From: Myxococcales bacterium
Lineage (GTDB): Bacteria; Myxococcota_A; Polyangia; Polyangiales; Polyangiaceae
Assembly (NCBI GenBank): GCA_016706225.1
Contig: JADJKB010000022.1
Location: 868,001 to 932,000 of the forward strand
Direction: 5' to 3'
DNA length: 64,000 nucleotides
Shown: positions 9,533 through 19,151 of the stretch, piece after piece
Numbering within the stretch: the first letter of the stretch is position 1
How the letters are laid out: each line of letters begins with the position of its first letter
Notes under the pieces: model-generated
The model's database searches: none
What the model saw: the letters and a program-made list of their open reading frames with translations, nothing else
What the model was told of the DNA's origin: nothing
Program-made: the position numbers and the translations under genes

Positions 9533-9770
9533 GGTCGCGGCATCCTAGCGCAACCTCTCGGCCCGGCGAGCCCCGGGCGCGCGAGGCGCATTGAGCGCGC
9601 TTTCCGTGGGCGAGACTCGCGTGTCATGGCCATACGCGCCGCGACCGCATCGAGGGCCGCGGCGCGGTCCGCGGCGACCCCACGCGAGCCCGGACAAATC
9701 CCGAGCCGCTGGGCGAAATGTGAGCCCTGGCCGGGTCGCTGGTATGCTCCGGGCGCCCTCGGAAAAACCC

Positions 9771-11894
9771 ATGACTTCACTTCGGTCGCGATGTTTGGCG
9801 CTCGGTTCGATCACGTTCGTTTGTCTCGCGATGGGGTGCGCAGACAACGACGACGCAGGGGAAGAAATTCCAAAACAACCCGAGAGCAGCGTGCCGCTCT
9901 TGGGCGGCGACTGTGATCCGATCGCCCCCACGTACTGCGGGTTGCCTTTCCCTTCCAACGTCTATCTGGCCGACGACCCGGACGGGATTCACGCCAACGG
10001 CAAGCGGGTGAACTTCGGACCGACCACGCTTCCACCGCGCCACGACGACTCCCACGCACCACCGGATCTCTTCTACGACCACGACGGGTTCTCTCCCTCA
10101 CAGGCGCCGCTCGCTCACCTTCCGCTGGCCAAGTGCTCCGCCTGCGCCACCCCCTACAGCATCGAGAAGTCCCTCGAGCCAGACCACCCGACCGTGCTGC
10201 TCGAGGTGCCGACCGGGCGCAAGATCCCGCATTGGGTCGATCTGGACATGAGCACCGCCAACGACGGCATCGACGACCGGGAAGATCAGCGGCTGCTCAT
10301 GATCCGACCCGCCGAGCGCCTGAAGGACAACACCCGCTACATCGTCGCGATCCGCAACGTCGAAGACGTCAACGAGGCGGTCATCGCACCCAGCCCGGCG
10401 TTCAAGGCGCTGAGGGACGGCAAACTCTTGTCGAAGGGTACAGCCGCTGAGAAGTGGAGCGTCTACGCCCGCAAGGGCCTGTACAAGGAGATCTTCTCCG
10501 AGCTCGACAAGGCTGGGGTCGACAAGAAGGACCTGCAGCTCGCCTGGGACTACTCCACGGCGAGCAAGGAGAACATCACGGGGCGGATCATGGAGATGCG
10601 GGATCTCGCTCTGGCGGCGGTCGGGGACGACGGTCCGACGTTCACCGTCAAGAGTGTCGAGGAGCTGCCGCCCGAAGACGAAAACCTGATCCGGCGCATC
10701 AACCTCGTGATGACCGTGCCGCTCTACCTCACGACCGCGGCGGTGCACTACGACAAGAAGAAGCCGATGGATCGCCTCAACATCGGCGCCGACGGCAAGC
10801 TGAAACAGAACGGCACGATGGAGTGGGACGTGCTCGTGCTCGTGCCAAAAAGCGTGCAGTCCTCGAAGAAACACGGCCTGTTGCAGAACGGGCACGGACT
10901 GTTTGGCAGTCGTACCGAGGGCCAGGGCGGTTACCTCGCCCGGGCCGCCAATCACAACGCTTGGATCGCGTTCTCGACCAACCTGTTTGGCTTCGACGAG
11001 AACAGTGTGCCCCTGGCGCTCGATCTCTTGCTGGGCAACTTTCAAGGCATCAAGGGTTTTCCCGAGCGGCAGTTCCAGGGCATGGTGAACCAGCTCCTGG
11101 CGATGCGCATGATGATGGGCCGCGTCGCCAAGGAAGGCATCAAGGACAGCAAGGGGACTCTGATCCTGGATCCTGCGTGGGTCGACAAGAGCGTGCGCGC
11201 GTATCGCGGCGACAGCCAGGGCGGCATCATGGGCGGGACGTACATGGCCGTCAGCACCGACGTCACGCGTGGCCTCTTGGGTGAGACCGGCATGCCCTAC
11301 AACGTGCTGCTCAACCGCAGCTTCGACTGGCCCGCTTACGAAATCATGCTGGAGTCGGGCTTCGACTTCAACGGTGCCTATGCGCAGCTGATGCTGGGGG
11401 CCGTGCAGATGTCGTGGGATCGCGTCGAGCCGGGCGGCCTCGCGCCCTACATGACCGACGACTTGATGCCGAATACCCCGGCCCACCACGTGCTCATGCA
11501 CATCGCCCGCGGTGATCACCAGGTGACGCCGTTTGGCGCACACATCATGGCGCGGGCGATAGGGGCGGTGCAGCTCGAATCCGACGACGCGGCTCAGCCC
11601 GTATTCGACGACTACTACGGCATCGAGCGCGGCAAGGGTCCGCTCACCGACAAGTCCGTGCTCGTCGAGTACGACTTTGGCCTCAAGCCGCTGCCGGTCA
11701 CCAACACTCCGGCCAAGGACGGCTGCGACCCTCACGACCGGGTCCGCGATCTGACACCCTCGTTCGACCAGCAAGACGAGTTCTTCCGCACCGGCAAGAT
11801 CAGCTGGTTCTGCAAGGGTGCGTGCAACTGCAACGACGCGGTGACCGACGACCCGAACGAAGAAGATCGCTGCGAAAACACCAAGTGCAAGTGA
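9771..11894 (+). CDS. Large secreted lipoprotein with hydrolase-like serine motif
   Basis: 707 aa. ATG 9771 puts a signal peptide with lipobox LAMGC at residues 20-24; an in-frame ATG at 9744 is possible but would only add nine residues. An N-terminal beta-rich domain (GDCDPIAPTYCGLPFPSNVYL) resembles Ig-like parts of myxobacterial lipoproteins. The C-terminal half has a loose alpha/beta-hydrolase layout: LLQNGHGLFGSR as oxyanion loop, YRGDSQGGIMGGTYM as nucleophile elbow (GxSxGG), and MHIARGDHQVTPFGAH as possible Asp/His. A Cys-rich tail ends in CKGACNCND. Substrate unknown. Confidence 0.75.
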   Translation: MTSLRSRCLALGSITFVCLAMGCADNDDAGEEIPKQPESSVPLLGGDCDPIAPTYCGLPFPSNVYLADDPDGIHANGKRVNFGPTTLPPRHDDSHAPPDLFYDHDGFSPSQAPLAHLPLAKCSACATPYSIEKSLEPDHPTVLLEVPTGRKIPHWVDLDMSTANDGIDDREDQRLLMIRPAERLKDNTRYIVAIRNVEDVNEAVIAPSPAFKALRDGKLLSKGTAAEKWSVYARKGLYKEIFSELDKAGVDKKDLQLAWDYSTASKENITGRIMEMRDLALAAVGDDGPTFTVKSVEELPPEDENLIRRINLVMTVPLYLTTAAVHYDKKKPMDRLNIGADGKLKQNGTMEWDVLVLVPKSVQSSKKHGLLQNGHGLFGSRTEGQGGYLARAANHNAWIAFSTNLFGFDENSVPLALDLLLGNFQGIKGFPERQFQGMVNQLLAMRMMMGRVAKEGIKDSKGTLILDPAWVDKSVRAYRGDSQGGIMGGTYMAVSTDVTRGLLGETGMPYNVLLNRSFDWPAYEIMLESGFDFNGAYAQLMLGAVQMSWDRVEPGGLAPYMTDDLMPNTPAHHVLMHIARGDHQVTPFGAHIMARAIGAVQLESDDAAQPVFDDYYGIERGKGPLTDKSVLVEYDFGLKPLPVTNTPAKDGCDPHDRVRDLTPSFDQQDEFFRTGKISWFCKGACNCNDAVTDDPNEEDRCENTKCK

Positions 11895-11945
11895 TCCGCG
11901 AGCACTAGCGAGGAAGTCCCGGCGGGCGCGCGGCGTAGGACGGCG

Positions 11946-14162
11946 ATGCGCGTCCTCCCGCTCGCCGCAGCTGTGCTCGTAAGCTCGGCCGCCGGCTGCT
12001 TGGAGGGGCTGCCGCCGGACCTCGTGGAGCGTAGGGTCGTGGCGCGTGCCCGCGCGACCGACGGCGAGACAGAGGCGCCGGCGCCGCCCGCCGCAGCTCC
12101 GAGGGAGCCAGTGCTCGTGCCGCAGACCGGGCATGTCGCGCAGGTCTGGTCCGTGGCATTTCATCCGAGTGGACGCTTCGTCGCAACGGGCGGTTTCGAT
12201 CACACCATCGGGATCTGGAACACGACTGGCGGGCTCGTGGCGCACCTGGTCGGGCATCACGAGGCGCTGAAGCGCGTCGCGTGGAGCGCCGACGGCAAGG
12301 TCTTCGCGTCCATCGCTCGCGACTCGCGCATCATCGTCTGGGATCTCGCGCGGTTCGCGCCCAAGCTCACCATCGAGCACCCAGGCTTCGACCTGGAGCT
12401 CAGCGGGGACGGCAAGCGCATCTACACGGTCGGGCCCAAGGCGGAGCTGTCGGTGTACGACGCCGCAACGGGGCGACTGATCGACACCGCGCAAACGCCG
12501 AACGGCGAGGGGCGCCAGCTGCTCGGAGTGGCTCTCAGCCCCGACGGTCGCAGCGTGGCCACGGCTAGCCTGGACGGCCGCGTTCACATCTGGGACGCCC
12601 GCACGCTTCGGGTTCGCGCCACCGGCATGGCGCGCACCTGGCGTGTGGCCTTCAGCCCCGACGGATCGCTGGTCGCTGCACCCACGGGCGCACACGTGCT
12701 CATGTTCGACGCCCAGACCGGCAAGACTACGCGCGACATTCCGCTGACCAGCCCGGTGTCTCAGCTGGTGTTCAGCCCCGACGGCGCGCGGCTCATTGCC
12801 GGCGGTAGCAAGCGCGTGCACGTGCTCGACGTTGCGAGCGGCAGGCAGCTCGCCAGCTATTCCGTCGGCATCCTCGAGGCGCTCGCCATCAGCCCCGACG
12901 GATCGCTGCTCGTCACCGGCAACGACGACCCTCAGGTGCGGTTGTGGCGCGCCGACACTGGTGCGCCGCTGCGCGCCTTCGGCACACCGTGGGGCGAGGT
13001 CCGAGCGGCGAGCTTCGACCCGAAGGGGGAGCGTTTTGCCAGCGCGGCCGCCGGCTGGATCGACGTGTGGGACGCGCGCGTCGGCCGCATCTTGCAGCGC
13101 CTTGCAGGAGAGGGTCGTGAGCCCGGTGCGCCCGTCTGGTCAGCGACCGGCAAGCTGATCGCAGCGGGTGTCGGCGACGGCTCCGTGCGGGTCTGGGACG
13201 CCGCGAGCGGCGCGAAGGTCACGACGATCAGTAGACCGACCCGCGACGACTGGGGTCCGCGCCTTCAGTTCTCCCCCGACGGGGAGCGCCTGGCGGTCGT
13301 GATCGGCGCCAGCGTGAGCATCTGGGACCACGGACGGCAGAAGGTCGTGAAGACCTTCACGACCACGGCGCGCATGATCGCAGGCGTTCTCTGGAAAGGC
13401 AGCCTGCTCGTCGTCGGGGGAGCCGACGCAGTCGAGCTCTTCGACACACAGAGCTGGAAGCTCGTCGCAACGCTCGATCTGAAACAAGTGCAGCCCTTCA
13501 GCCGTGCAGACGGGCTCTTGTTCTCGCCCGATGCGCGGCAGCTGCTCGTGACTTCGGGACAGTACCTGTCGTTGTGGGATGCTGGAACGGGAGCGCTGCT
13601 CGCAAAGACCTCCGGCCGCACGCTGTTTGCTCTCCCGGCGTTCTACCCGGACGGCAAACACATCGTTTTCCCGGGCATGAATCGGGGTGCATCCGTCTGG
13701 GACCCGACCACCGGCCGCGTCACGCCCCTCGTCAGCATCGGCGCGGCGGTGCGCCAGCTGCGCGTGAGTCCGGACGGTGCGCAGGTCGCCGTCGCCAGCG
13801 ACGACAGTTCGATTCGCCTCGTCGACACCCAACACCACACCTTGCTTCGCACCCTGAGTGGACCCCAGGCACGCATCTGGAGCCTCGAGTTCAACCCGAG
13901 CGGGACGCTGCTCTTGTCCGCGAGTCATCAGGCTCGCATCCACCGTGTGAGTGACGGCAAGGCGGTCACCTTCCGCGCCCGACCCGACCGCCCGAGCGGC
14001 TGGGTGCACACCAGCGACGGTTTTTTTGCCGGGTCGAGCGCGGCCCTCGACTCCGTGCGCTTCCGCATCGGCGCCGATCTGGAACACGCCGAGCTCGTGG
14101 CACCGAGCGCCTTGCCACAGAGCAACGAGCGACCCGAGCTGATCGCAGAGCTCTTGCGTTAG
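11946..14162 (+). CDS. WD40-repeat lipoprotein
   Basis: 738 aa. Signal peptide with lipobox AAGC (Cys 18), a short Pro/Ala spacer, then WD40 repeats across nearly the whole protein. Repeated FSPDGxxL/VA turns are followed by strands such as TIGIWNT, RIIVWDL, RVHIWDA, QVRLWRA, SVRVWDA and SVSIWDH; I count about 13-14, enough for two propellers. Probably a protein-interaction scaffold at the cell surface or periplasm. Its stop directly abuts that of the opposite gene (14162/14163). Confidence 0.88.
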   Translation: MRVLPLAAAVLVSSAAGCLEGLPPDLVERRVVARARATDGETEAPAPPAAAPREPVLVPQTGHVAQVWSVAFHPSGRFVATGGFDHTIGIWNTTGGLVAHLVGHHEALKRVAWSADGKVFASIARDSRIIVWDLARFAPKLTIEHPGFDLELSGDGKRIYTVGPKAELSVYDAATGRLIDTAQTPNGEGRQLLGVALSPDGRSVATASLDGRVHIWDARTLRVRATGMARTWRVAFSPDGSLVAAPTGAHVLMFDAQTGKTTRDIPLTSPVSQLVFSPDGARLIAGGSKRVHVLDVASGRQLASYSVGILEALAISPDGSLLVTGNDDPQVRLWRADTGAPLRAFGTPWGEVRAASFDPKGERFASAAAGWIDVWDARVGRILQRLAGEGREPGAPVWSATGKLIAAGVGDGSVRVWDAASGAKVTTISRPTRDDWGPRLQFSPDGERLAVVIGASVSIWDHGRQKVVKTFTTTARMIAGVLWKGSLLVVGGADAVELFDTQSWKLVATLDLKQVQPFSRADGLLFSPDARQLLVTSGQYLSLWDAGTGALLAKTSGRTLFALPAFYPDGKHIVFPGMNRGASVWDPTTGRVTPLVSIGAAVRQLRVSPDGAQVAVASDDSSIRLVDTQHHTLLRTLSGPQARIWSLEFNPSGTLLLSASHQARIHRVSDGKAVTFRARPDRPSGWVHTSDGFFAGSSAALDSVRFRIGADLEHAELVAPSALPQSNERPELIAELLR

Positions 14163-14612
14163 TCAGAGCTTGAACACGAACAGATCGGCGTCGGGATCCA
14201 GCGCGACGAACAGCGCCTCGTGGGAGTTGGATGGCGCCGGCTCTCCCTTTTTCAACGGCCAAGCCAGGAACGCGCCGTCGTGATCCGGAGACAACATCAC
14301 CGCCACGCGCACCGCGTGGTGTCGCACGCGCGCCTGCGGTGGGACCGACTCGATGGGTTGATCGGAGGCAGGAGGTGGCGGCGGCAGCGTGCGCGGAATT
14401 TCGAGCAGAGCTCGCAGCTCGGCGCCGGCCTTCGCCAGCTCTACGGCGCGCAGATCGGCGCCCGCTTCGGCGGCGGCCTCGGCGGCCCGGCGGACCCAGT
14501 TGAGAGCAGAGCGCTGGTCGCCCTGCGTCCAGACGGCGTGCGCCGTTTCGAGGGCCCAACGCACATCGTCCGCGTCGTCGTTCTTTGCGCTTGGTAAGGC
14601 TTCGGCTTCCAT
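14163..14612 (-). CDS. Small protein of unknown function in the tsaE-mlaE operon
   Basis: 149 aa from ATG 14612. A GTG at about 14636, overlapping the mlaE stop, is the alternative start. Residues 12-75 look like a helical, TPR-like pair of helices (WALETAHAVWTQGDQRSALNWVRRAAEAA), followed by a Pro-rich linker and a beta-rich C-terminal half ending LFVALDPDADLFVFKL. No signal peptide. Last gene of a minus-strand run behind the MlaE-type permease, 20 bases away. Confidence 0.65.
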   Translation of the reverse strand: MEAEALPSAKNDDADDVRWALETAHAVWTQGDQRSALNWVRRAAEAAAEAGADLRAVELAKAGAELRALLEIPRTLPPPPPASDQPIESVPPQARVRHHAVRVAVMLSPDHDGAFLAWPLKKGEPAPSNSHEALFVALDPDADLFVFKL

Positions 14613-14632
14613 GTTCCCAGTCGAAAGGGATA

Positions 14633-15442
14633 TCACAGCTGGGTCAGCCAATCGGTGATGAAGTAATTCGCGATGAGCAGGGCGACCGCGCTCTGTACCA
14701 CGGCTCGCGTGGTCGCCAGGCCCACACCGCGAGCGCCGCCGCTGGCGTAAAAGCCCTGGTTGCAGGAGATTGCCGAGAGCAAGAAACCAAACACTGCGGC
14801 CTTGATCATGCCCATCCAGAAGTCCTTGAGCTCCAGGTAGCGCTCGATGTTGGCGACGAACACGCCGGGGTCCACGCTCAACCACTTCACGGCGACGATC
14901 CACGCGCCGACCATGCCGACGCAGCCGTAGAGCACACACAAGAGGGGGCCCATCAAGATCGCGGCGACCATGCGGGGTGACAGCAGGTACTGAACCGGGC
15001 TGACCCCCATCGTGACCAGCGCGTCAATCTGCTCGGTGACCCGCATGTTCCCCAGCTCGGCCGCCATGGCACTGCCCGCCCGCGCGGTGACCATCAGCGC
15101 GCTGAACACCGGAGCGATCTCTCGCGCCAGAGAGATGGCAACGACCGCGCCCACACTGCCCTCCGCGCTGAACTGCCGCAGGCTGTTCACGGTCTGCAGC
15201 GACAGCACCATGCCGCTGAAGATCCCGGTCAACGACACGATGAACACCGACTGAACTCCGACGAAGTCCATCGCCGCAAGCAGCTGACTGATGCGATAGG
15301 GTGGGCGGATCGACCAGGCGATGGTGCGGCCCGTGAGCAGCAAGAGCTGCCCGATGGTCTCCAGCGCCGCGATAGGCGGCCCGGTGAAGCTCGCGAGCAG
15401 GCCGGGGCCTCCGCTCGCCATCCGTTGTTGGGCCACCGCCAT
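14633..15442 (-). CDS. MlaE/YrbE-family ABC permease
   Basis: 269 aa. Membrane permease of the family that moves phospholipids or other lipids across the envelope. Diagnostic stretches are MDFVGVQSVFIVSLTGIF, the cytoplasmic EQIDALVTMGVSPVQYL loop, LAREIAPVFSALMVTARAGS and a final FITDWLTQL helix; five to six membrane segments. Start at ATG 15442 gives family-normal length. The partner ATPase (MlaF) and MCE-domain protein (MlaD) are not adjacent, so they must be encoded elsewhere. It follows tsaE by 25 bases. Confidence 0.87.
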   Translation of the reverse strand: MAVAQQRMASGGPGLLASFTGPPIAALETIGQLLLLTGRTIAWSIRPPYRISQLLAAMDFVGVQSVFIVSLTGIFSGMVLSLQTVNSLRQFSAEGSVGAVVAISLAREIAPVFSALMVTARAGSAMAAELGNMRVTEQIDALVTMGVSPVQYLLSPRMVAAILMGPLLCVLYGCVGMVGAWIVAVKWLSVDPGVFVANIERYLELKDFWMGMIKAAVFGFLLSAISCNQGFYASGGARGVGLATTRAVVQSAVALLIANYFITDWLTQL

Positions 15443-15467
15443 CAGTCTCCCACGTCTCGAACGAGGG

Positions 15468-15935
15468 TTAGCTGCTCTGGCTGAATTCCGCCAGAATTCG
15501 CCGCGAGCGCGCACCGGTCGCCCGAAATACCGCGCGCCGCGGCCCGAGCCCCAGCGTGAGCACCAAGGCATCTCCGCCCAGGACCTCGATGAAGGGCTCG
15601 CCCCACTCGACGATGAGCAGGCGTCCATCGTCGCGCTGATGATCGAGTCCGAGGTCCCGCACCTCTCGCGGCGTGGACAGCCGATACAGATCGGCGTGCG
15701 CGATGGGCGGTTGGGTAGCGTGCTCGTGCACCAGAGAGAACGTCGGGCTGGTCACGCGCACACGCCCTGGAAGGCCCAGGGCTCGGCACAGAGCCCTGAC
15801 GAAGAAGGTCTTGCCTGCGCCCAGCTCGCCGGAGAGCACCACGAGATCGCCGCCCGACAGGTGCGGAGCCAAACGTGCCGCGAGGCGCGTCGTCTCGCGT
15901 CTCGTGGCGAGTTCGATGGGCGCCGCCGGCTTCAT
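15468..15935 (-). CDS. tsaE: tRNA threonylcarbamoyladenosine biosynthesis ATPase TsaE
   Basis: 155 aa, normal for the family. TsaE works with TsaB and TsaD in making the t6A modification at tRNA position 37. Walker A is GELGAGKT (36-43); TSPTFSLVHEH and ADLYRLSTPREVRDLG are the family signatures, and LLIVEWGEP carries the Walker B/glutamate region. The start at ATG 15935 is chosen because it overlaps the upstream stop as TGATG; a GTG at 15962 would add nine residues inside the previous gene. Cytoplasmic housekeeping enzyme sitting among envelope genes. Confidence 0.9.
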   Translation of the reverse strand: MKPAAPIELATRRETTRLAARLAPHLSGGDLVVLSGELGAGKTFFVRALCRALGLPGRVRVTSPTFSLVHEHATQPPIAHADLYRLSTPREVRDLGLDHQRDDGRLLIVEWGEPFIEVLGGDALVLTLGLGPRRAVFRATGARSRRILAEFSQSS

Positions 15936-17812
15936 CACGGGTTCGCTCGCGGCCGCTTCCACACCACCGTGCCCAGACTGCGCGTCAAGATCCGCGCACC
16001 ACCAAAACCGCGCGCCTCGCTGGACCAGAGCTCCGCCTGTGCGGCGCCGAGGCGATCAGTAGCGCGCCGATGTAACACCGCCACCGTTTGTGCATCGACG
16101 CTTCGTTCGAGGGAAAAATCCGAGAGCGCGATCCGAGCCAGGAGCGCCGCGTCGTGGCCCAGCGTGGTGAACCAGCTCGGCGCGTGCCCGGACTGTGCAA
16201 CCCATTCGCGTTGGGCAGCGGAGGCGGTCACTCCGGGACGATGCGGGAACGAGCCTGCCGAGAGCGCGAAGCGTGGCTGCAGCGCCTCGAGCTCGGCGAA
16301 GATCTCTCCCGCCTCGAGCCCAAGACCCAAGGTCACGCGTCGCCCGGTCTCGGCAGACTCTCGCGACACGTCGCGGGCGCAAGTTGCATCGCCAATGACG
16401 AGCACTCCGTCCAGTTTGTCCTTCTTCCACCCCTGGACCGGAAAACGCGGTTGCCCCGCCGCGGCAGCGGCGATCTCACAGGAGATGCCGCCCGCGCCGA
16501 TCTTGGTTCGAGTGGTGAGTGAGAGCGCGTCCGCACCCGTCGACAATGCCTCGCTCTCGCGCTCGGGGCTCTCGCCGAGCAAAAACGCAGCCCCACTCAG
16601 TCCGTTGGCCGGCGCAGAGAGCAGGACCACGGGGATCCCCGTGTGCTCGGAGTACTTCGCCGCCGCGGCGGCCGTCTTCGGGTCCACTCCGGCGATCAGG
16701 ATGGCCGCTCCCTCTCCCGCAAGCTCGGCGAGGGCGTGCGCCACACCTTCCTCGGAGCCATCGTCCTCACTCGTCATGAGCTGTACGGCGTCGGCGTCGG
16801 CCGCCGATGCCGGCAGCCCGAGCCCGCGGGAAACACCGGTCGCAAGCTGGGCCGATCGCCGACGGGCCTCGGCGCTGCCGATACTGAGCACCAATCCGAC
16901 CGCACGCCCTGCGACGCGCGGCAGGACCGAAGCGGTCGCTGCGATCCGCACGAGCTCTTGCCCGCGTGCTCCACGACGAAACACCTCGATGCCGGTGTCG
17001 AGCAGCCGCCGCGCGAGCGATCCGTCTTCGTACTCGATGCACAGCTTCATCAGCCGCTCTGCCACCTGCGGCAAGAGGAAACCCCGTGCGCGCTCGCGCT
17101 CGGGATTGGCGTTGGGTGCGTCGTTGTCGGCGACCAGCTCCGTCAGGGCTCCGAACAGCGGCTCGGCGGCGATCTCATCGACCAAGCGCACGACCCGACC
17201 GCGCGCCGCATCGCGCTCCTCCGGCGGAGTCTCCGCCAGCCAGTCCCGCATCGCGCGCAGAGCAGCGGTGGGCTTTTGCGCGGCGAGATTGGCCAGCACG
17301 CGTTGCTCTCCGAACAGGAAACGCTCATCTGGGTCGATGAGTTTGCCCTCGAGCGGCGCCAGCACACTCAGAGCCTGCTCGGGTTTGCCTTCGCGCAGCA
17401 GAATCGCCGCCTCCGCGACGGCGGCAAAGTCTCGCGCCGTCCCGCTGCGACCCTGCCGCGTCAGCCTGACCAGGGCGACCGCCTCGTTCACGCGCCCGCG
17501 CTGAACATAGAGCCATGCCAGGTACACCCGCGCGATCCGGACCCGTGGGTCCGCCGGATGCCGCTCGAGAAACGAGACCAGGCTCGGTTCGAGCCGACCG
17601 CGATCGCCTGGACTCGCCGTCGTCCAGGCGCGCTGGATGGCTCGGAAGTCTCGCTGAGCGCTGAGCGAGGCTGCCACGCTCGCCTCCGGCGACGTCCGCG
17701 TCGAAGCGTCGCTCGCGCAGCCCGTGGCCGACAGCAAGGCACCAAACAGGACGAGTGATGCGCCGAGGACGGAAAGCTCGGATGAGGATGGAACTCGTTC
17801 GAAGCGCATCAC
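15935..17812 (-). CDS. Lipoprotein with TPR-like half and periplasmic-binding-like half
   Basis: 625 aa. Lipobox SATGC (Cys 32). Residues 50-270 are helical with TPR spacing (YLAWLYVQRGRVNEAVALV, AAILLREGKPEQALSVL). Residues 300-620 look like a type-I periplasmic-binding fold: short strand-turns ILIAGVDPKTAAAAAKYSE, GIPVVLLSAPANGL, LDGVLVIGDATCARDV and a closing HAPSWFTTLGHDAALLAR. This order (TPR then binding-protein lobe) is that of LpoA-type activators of penicillin-binding proteins, but sequence similarity is only structural in style. First gene of the tsaE-mlaE operon. Confidence 0.65.
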   Translation of the reverse strand: MMRFERVPSSSELSVLGASLVLFGALLSATGCASDASTRTSPEASVAASLSAQRDFRAIQRAWTTASPGDRGRLEPSLVSFLERHPADPRVRIARVYLAWLYVQRGRVNEAVALVRLTRQGRSGTARDFAAVAEAAILLREGKPEQALSVLAPLEGKLIDPDERFLFGEQRVLANLAAQKPTAALRAMRDWLAETPPEERDAARGRVVRLVDEIAAEPLFGALTELVADNDAPNANPERERARGFLLPQVAERLMKLCIEYEDGSLARRLLDTGIEVFRRGARGQELVRIAATASVLPRVAGRAVGLVLSIGSAEARRRSAQLATGVSRGLGLPASAADADAVQLMTSEDDGSEEGVAHALAELAGEGAAILIAGVDPKTAAAAAKYSEHTGIPVVLLSAPANGLSGAAFLLGESPERESEALSTGADALSLTTRTKIGAGGISCEIAAAAAGQPRFPVQGWKKDKLDGVLVIGDATCARDVSRESAETGRRVTLGLGLEAGEIFAELEALQPRFALSAGSFPHRPGVTASAAQREWVAQSGHAPSWFTTLGHDAALLARIALSDFSLERSVDAQTVAVLHRRATDRLGAAQAELWSSEARGFGGARILTRSLGTVVWKRPRANP

Positions 17813-17862
17813 AAGCTCGCAGGAGAGGCGCTCGTAGAGTACTCTGTAGGAACGAGGACGAC

Positions 17863-18999
17863 ATGACGAACCGGCTCGTAAAGTTCGGCTTCATAGCGGC
17901 GGTTGGGACCCTCCTGTTGGCGCAAGCCTGTGGCGGCGCCGACGACGGCGGAATTGCCGGCGGCGAGGGCGGAAACGTCAATGTGGGTGGCAAGGGCGGC
18001 GGCTCCGCGGCGTCCACGGGCAGCGGTTCGACCGGCGGCTCGGGCGGCGGCTTGATCATCGAGGGTGGGAGCGGAGACGGCTCACTCACCGACGCCAACG
18101 CTTGTGCGTCCGAGTCGCAGAAGGCCGAGCTGTTGCCGCTCGATCTCTACATCATGCTCGACAAGTCCGGCTCGATGCAGGGCTCCAAATGGTCGAGCAC
18201 GGTCAGCGCCATCAACGCCTTCGTCAACGACACCCAGTCACAGGGCATCGGCGTCGGGCTCGACTTCTTCCCCGACAACCCCGAGTGTTCGGTGGGCACC
18301 TACTCCACACCGAGTGTGCCGATCGGCATCTTGCCGGGCAACGCCGGCGCCATCACCGGCTCACTGAGCGGGGCGTCCCCCAACGGCGGCACACCGACGC
18401 TCACGGCAATGCAGGGCGCGCTGACCTACGCGCAGACTCACGCCATTAAAAACCCGGATCACGTCGTGGTCATCGTGCTCGCGACCGACGGCCAGCCCAA
18501 CGATTGCGGAAGCAGTGTCTCCGGTGCCGCGGCGGTCGCACAGCAGGGCGCCAGTGGCTCACCCAAGGTGCTCACGTTCGTGATCGGCGTCGGCAGTGCA
18601 CTCTCGAACTTGAACGCGATCGCGGCGGCGGGCGGCACCAAGACCGCGTTCATCGTCGACACCACCGGCAACGTGAACCAGCAGTTCATCGACGCGCTGA
18701 ACGCCATCCGCGGCGCTGCCCTGGCCTGTGAGTATTTGATTCCCACGCCGGAAGGCGGCGTCGTCGACCCGAAGAAGGTCAACGTGCAGTACACACCGGG
18801 CACCGGCGGCGCACCCGAGGTCTGGTCGAAGTACGACAACGAAGCCGCCTGCCCGCCCAGCGGCGATGGCTGGTACTACGACAACGACCTGAGCCCGACC
18901 AAGATCCTGCTCTGCCCGGGCACCTGCACGAAGGTGAAACTGGACGCGAACGGGCAGGTCGATGTGCTCTTCGGCTGCGGCACAAAGGGACCCGCCTAG
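17863..18999 (+). CDS. Lipoprotein with von Willebrand factor A domain
   Basis: 378 aa. GAGGA four bases before ATG 17863 fixes the start. Lipobox AQAC (Cys 23), a Gly/Ser tether to about residue 72, then a VWA domain. The metal-site DxSxS is D100-K-S-G-S104, the Thr loop is in NGGTPTLTAM, and ATDGQPNDC is the late Asp loop, so the MIDAS looks complete. A Cys-containing C-terminal extension follows. Probably a metal-dependent adhesion or protein-binding surface protein. Its TAG stop lies inside the first copy of the tandem repeat. Confidence 0.85.
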   Translation: MTNRLVKFGFIAAVGTLLLAQACGGADDGGIAGGEGGNVNVGGKGGGSAASTGSGSTGGSGGGLIIEGGSGDGSLTDANACASESQKAELLPLDLYIMLDKSGSMQGSKWSSTVSAINAFVNDTQSQGIGVGLDFFPDNPECSVGTYSTPSVPIGILPGNAGAITGSLSGASPNGGTPTLTAMQGALTYAQTHAIKNPDHVVVIVLATDGQPNDCGSSVSGAAAVAQQGASGSPKVLTFVIGVGSALSNLNAIAAAGGTKTAFIVDTTGNVNQQFIDALNAIRGAALACEYLIPTPEGGVVDPKKVNVQYTPGTGGAPEVWSKYDNEAACPPSGDGWYYDNDLSPTKILLCPGTCTKVKLDANGQVDVLFGCGTKGPA

Positions 19000-19151
19000 A
19001 GCGCCGAACAGGTTGAACGTCGTTTGTTTTCAGCGACTTGCAAGGTGTTCGGCGCTCGCGCGCGGAGCGCGCACGGCCGAAGGCCGGGGGTTTGGGGCGC
19101 AGCCCCAACGTAGGTGTCCTAGAACACGAGCAGCGCAAGCTGATCGGTGTT
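18996..19151. repeat. Tandem structured repeat, copy 1 (156 bp)
   Basis: First of two head-to-tail copies starting at CTAGAGCGCC. Each unit is almost wholly inverted repeats. GAGCGCCGAACA (18999-19010) pairs with TGTTCGGCGCTC (19046-19057). CGGCC-GAA-GGCCG and TTGGGGC-GCA-GCCCCAA follow, and CTAGAACAC (19119-19127) pairs with GTGTTCTAG (19147-19155) around an inner CAGC-GCAA-GCTG. The first four bases overlap the VWA gene stop. With copy 2 it fills the 372-base gap between the VWA lipoprotein and sdhC. Confidence 0.92.

Noticed and set aside
10098..12821. 907-codon open frame on the minus strand
   Set aside because: It lies opposite two genes with clear signal peptides, hydrolase motif and WD40 repeats. 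Its own product is Arg/His/Val-skewed without motifs, as expected of an antisense shadow in GC-rich DNA.
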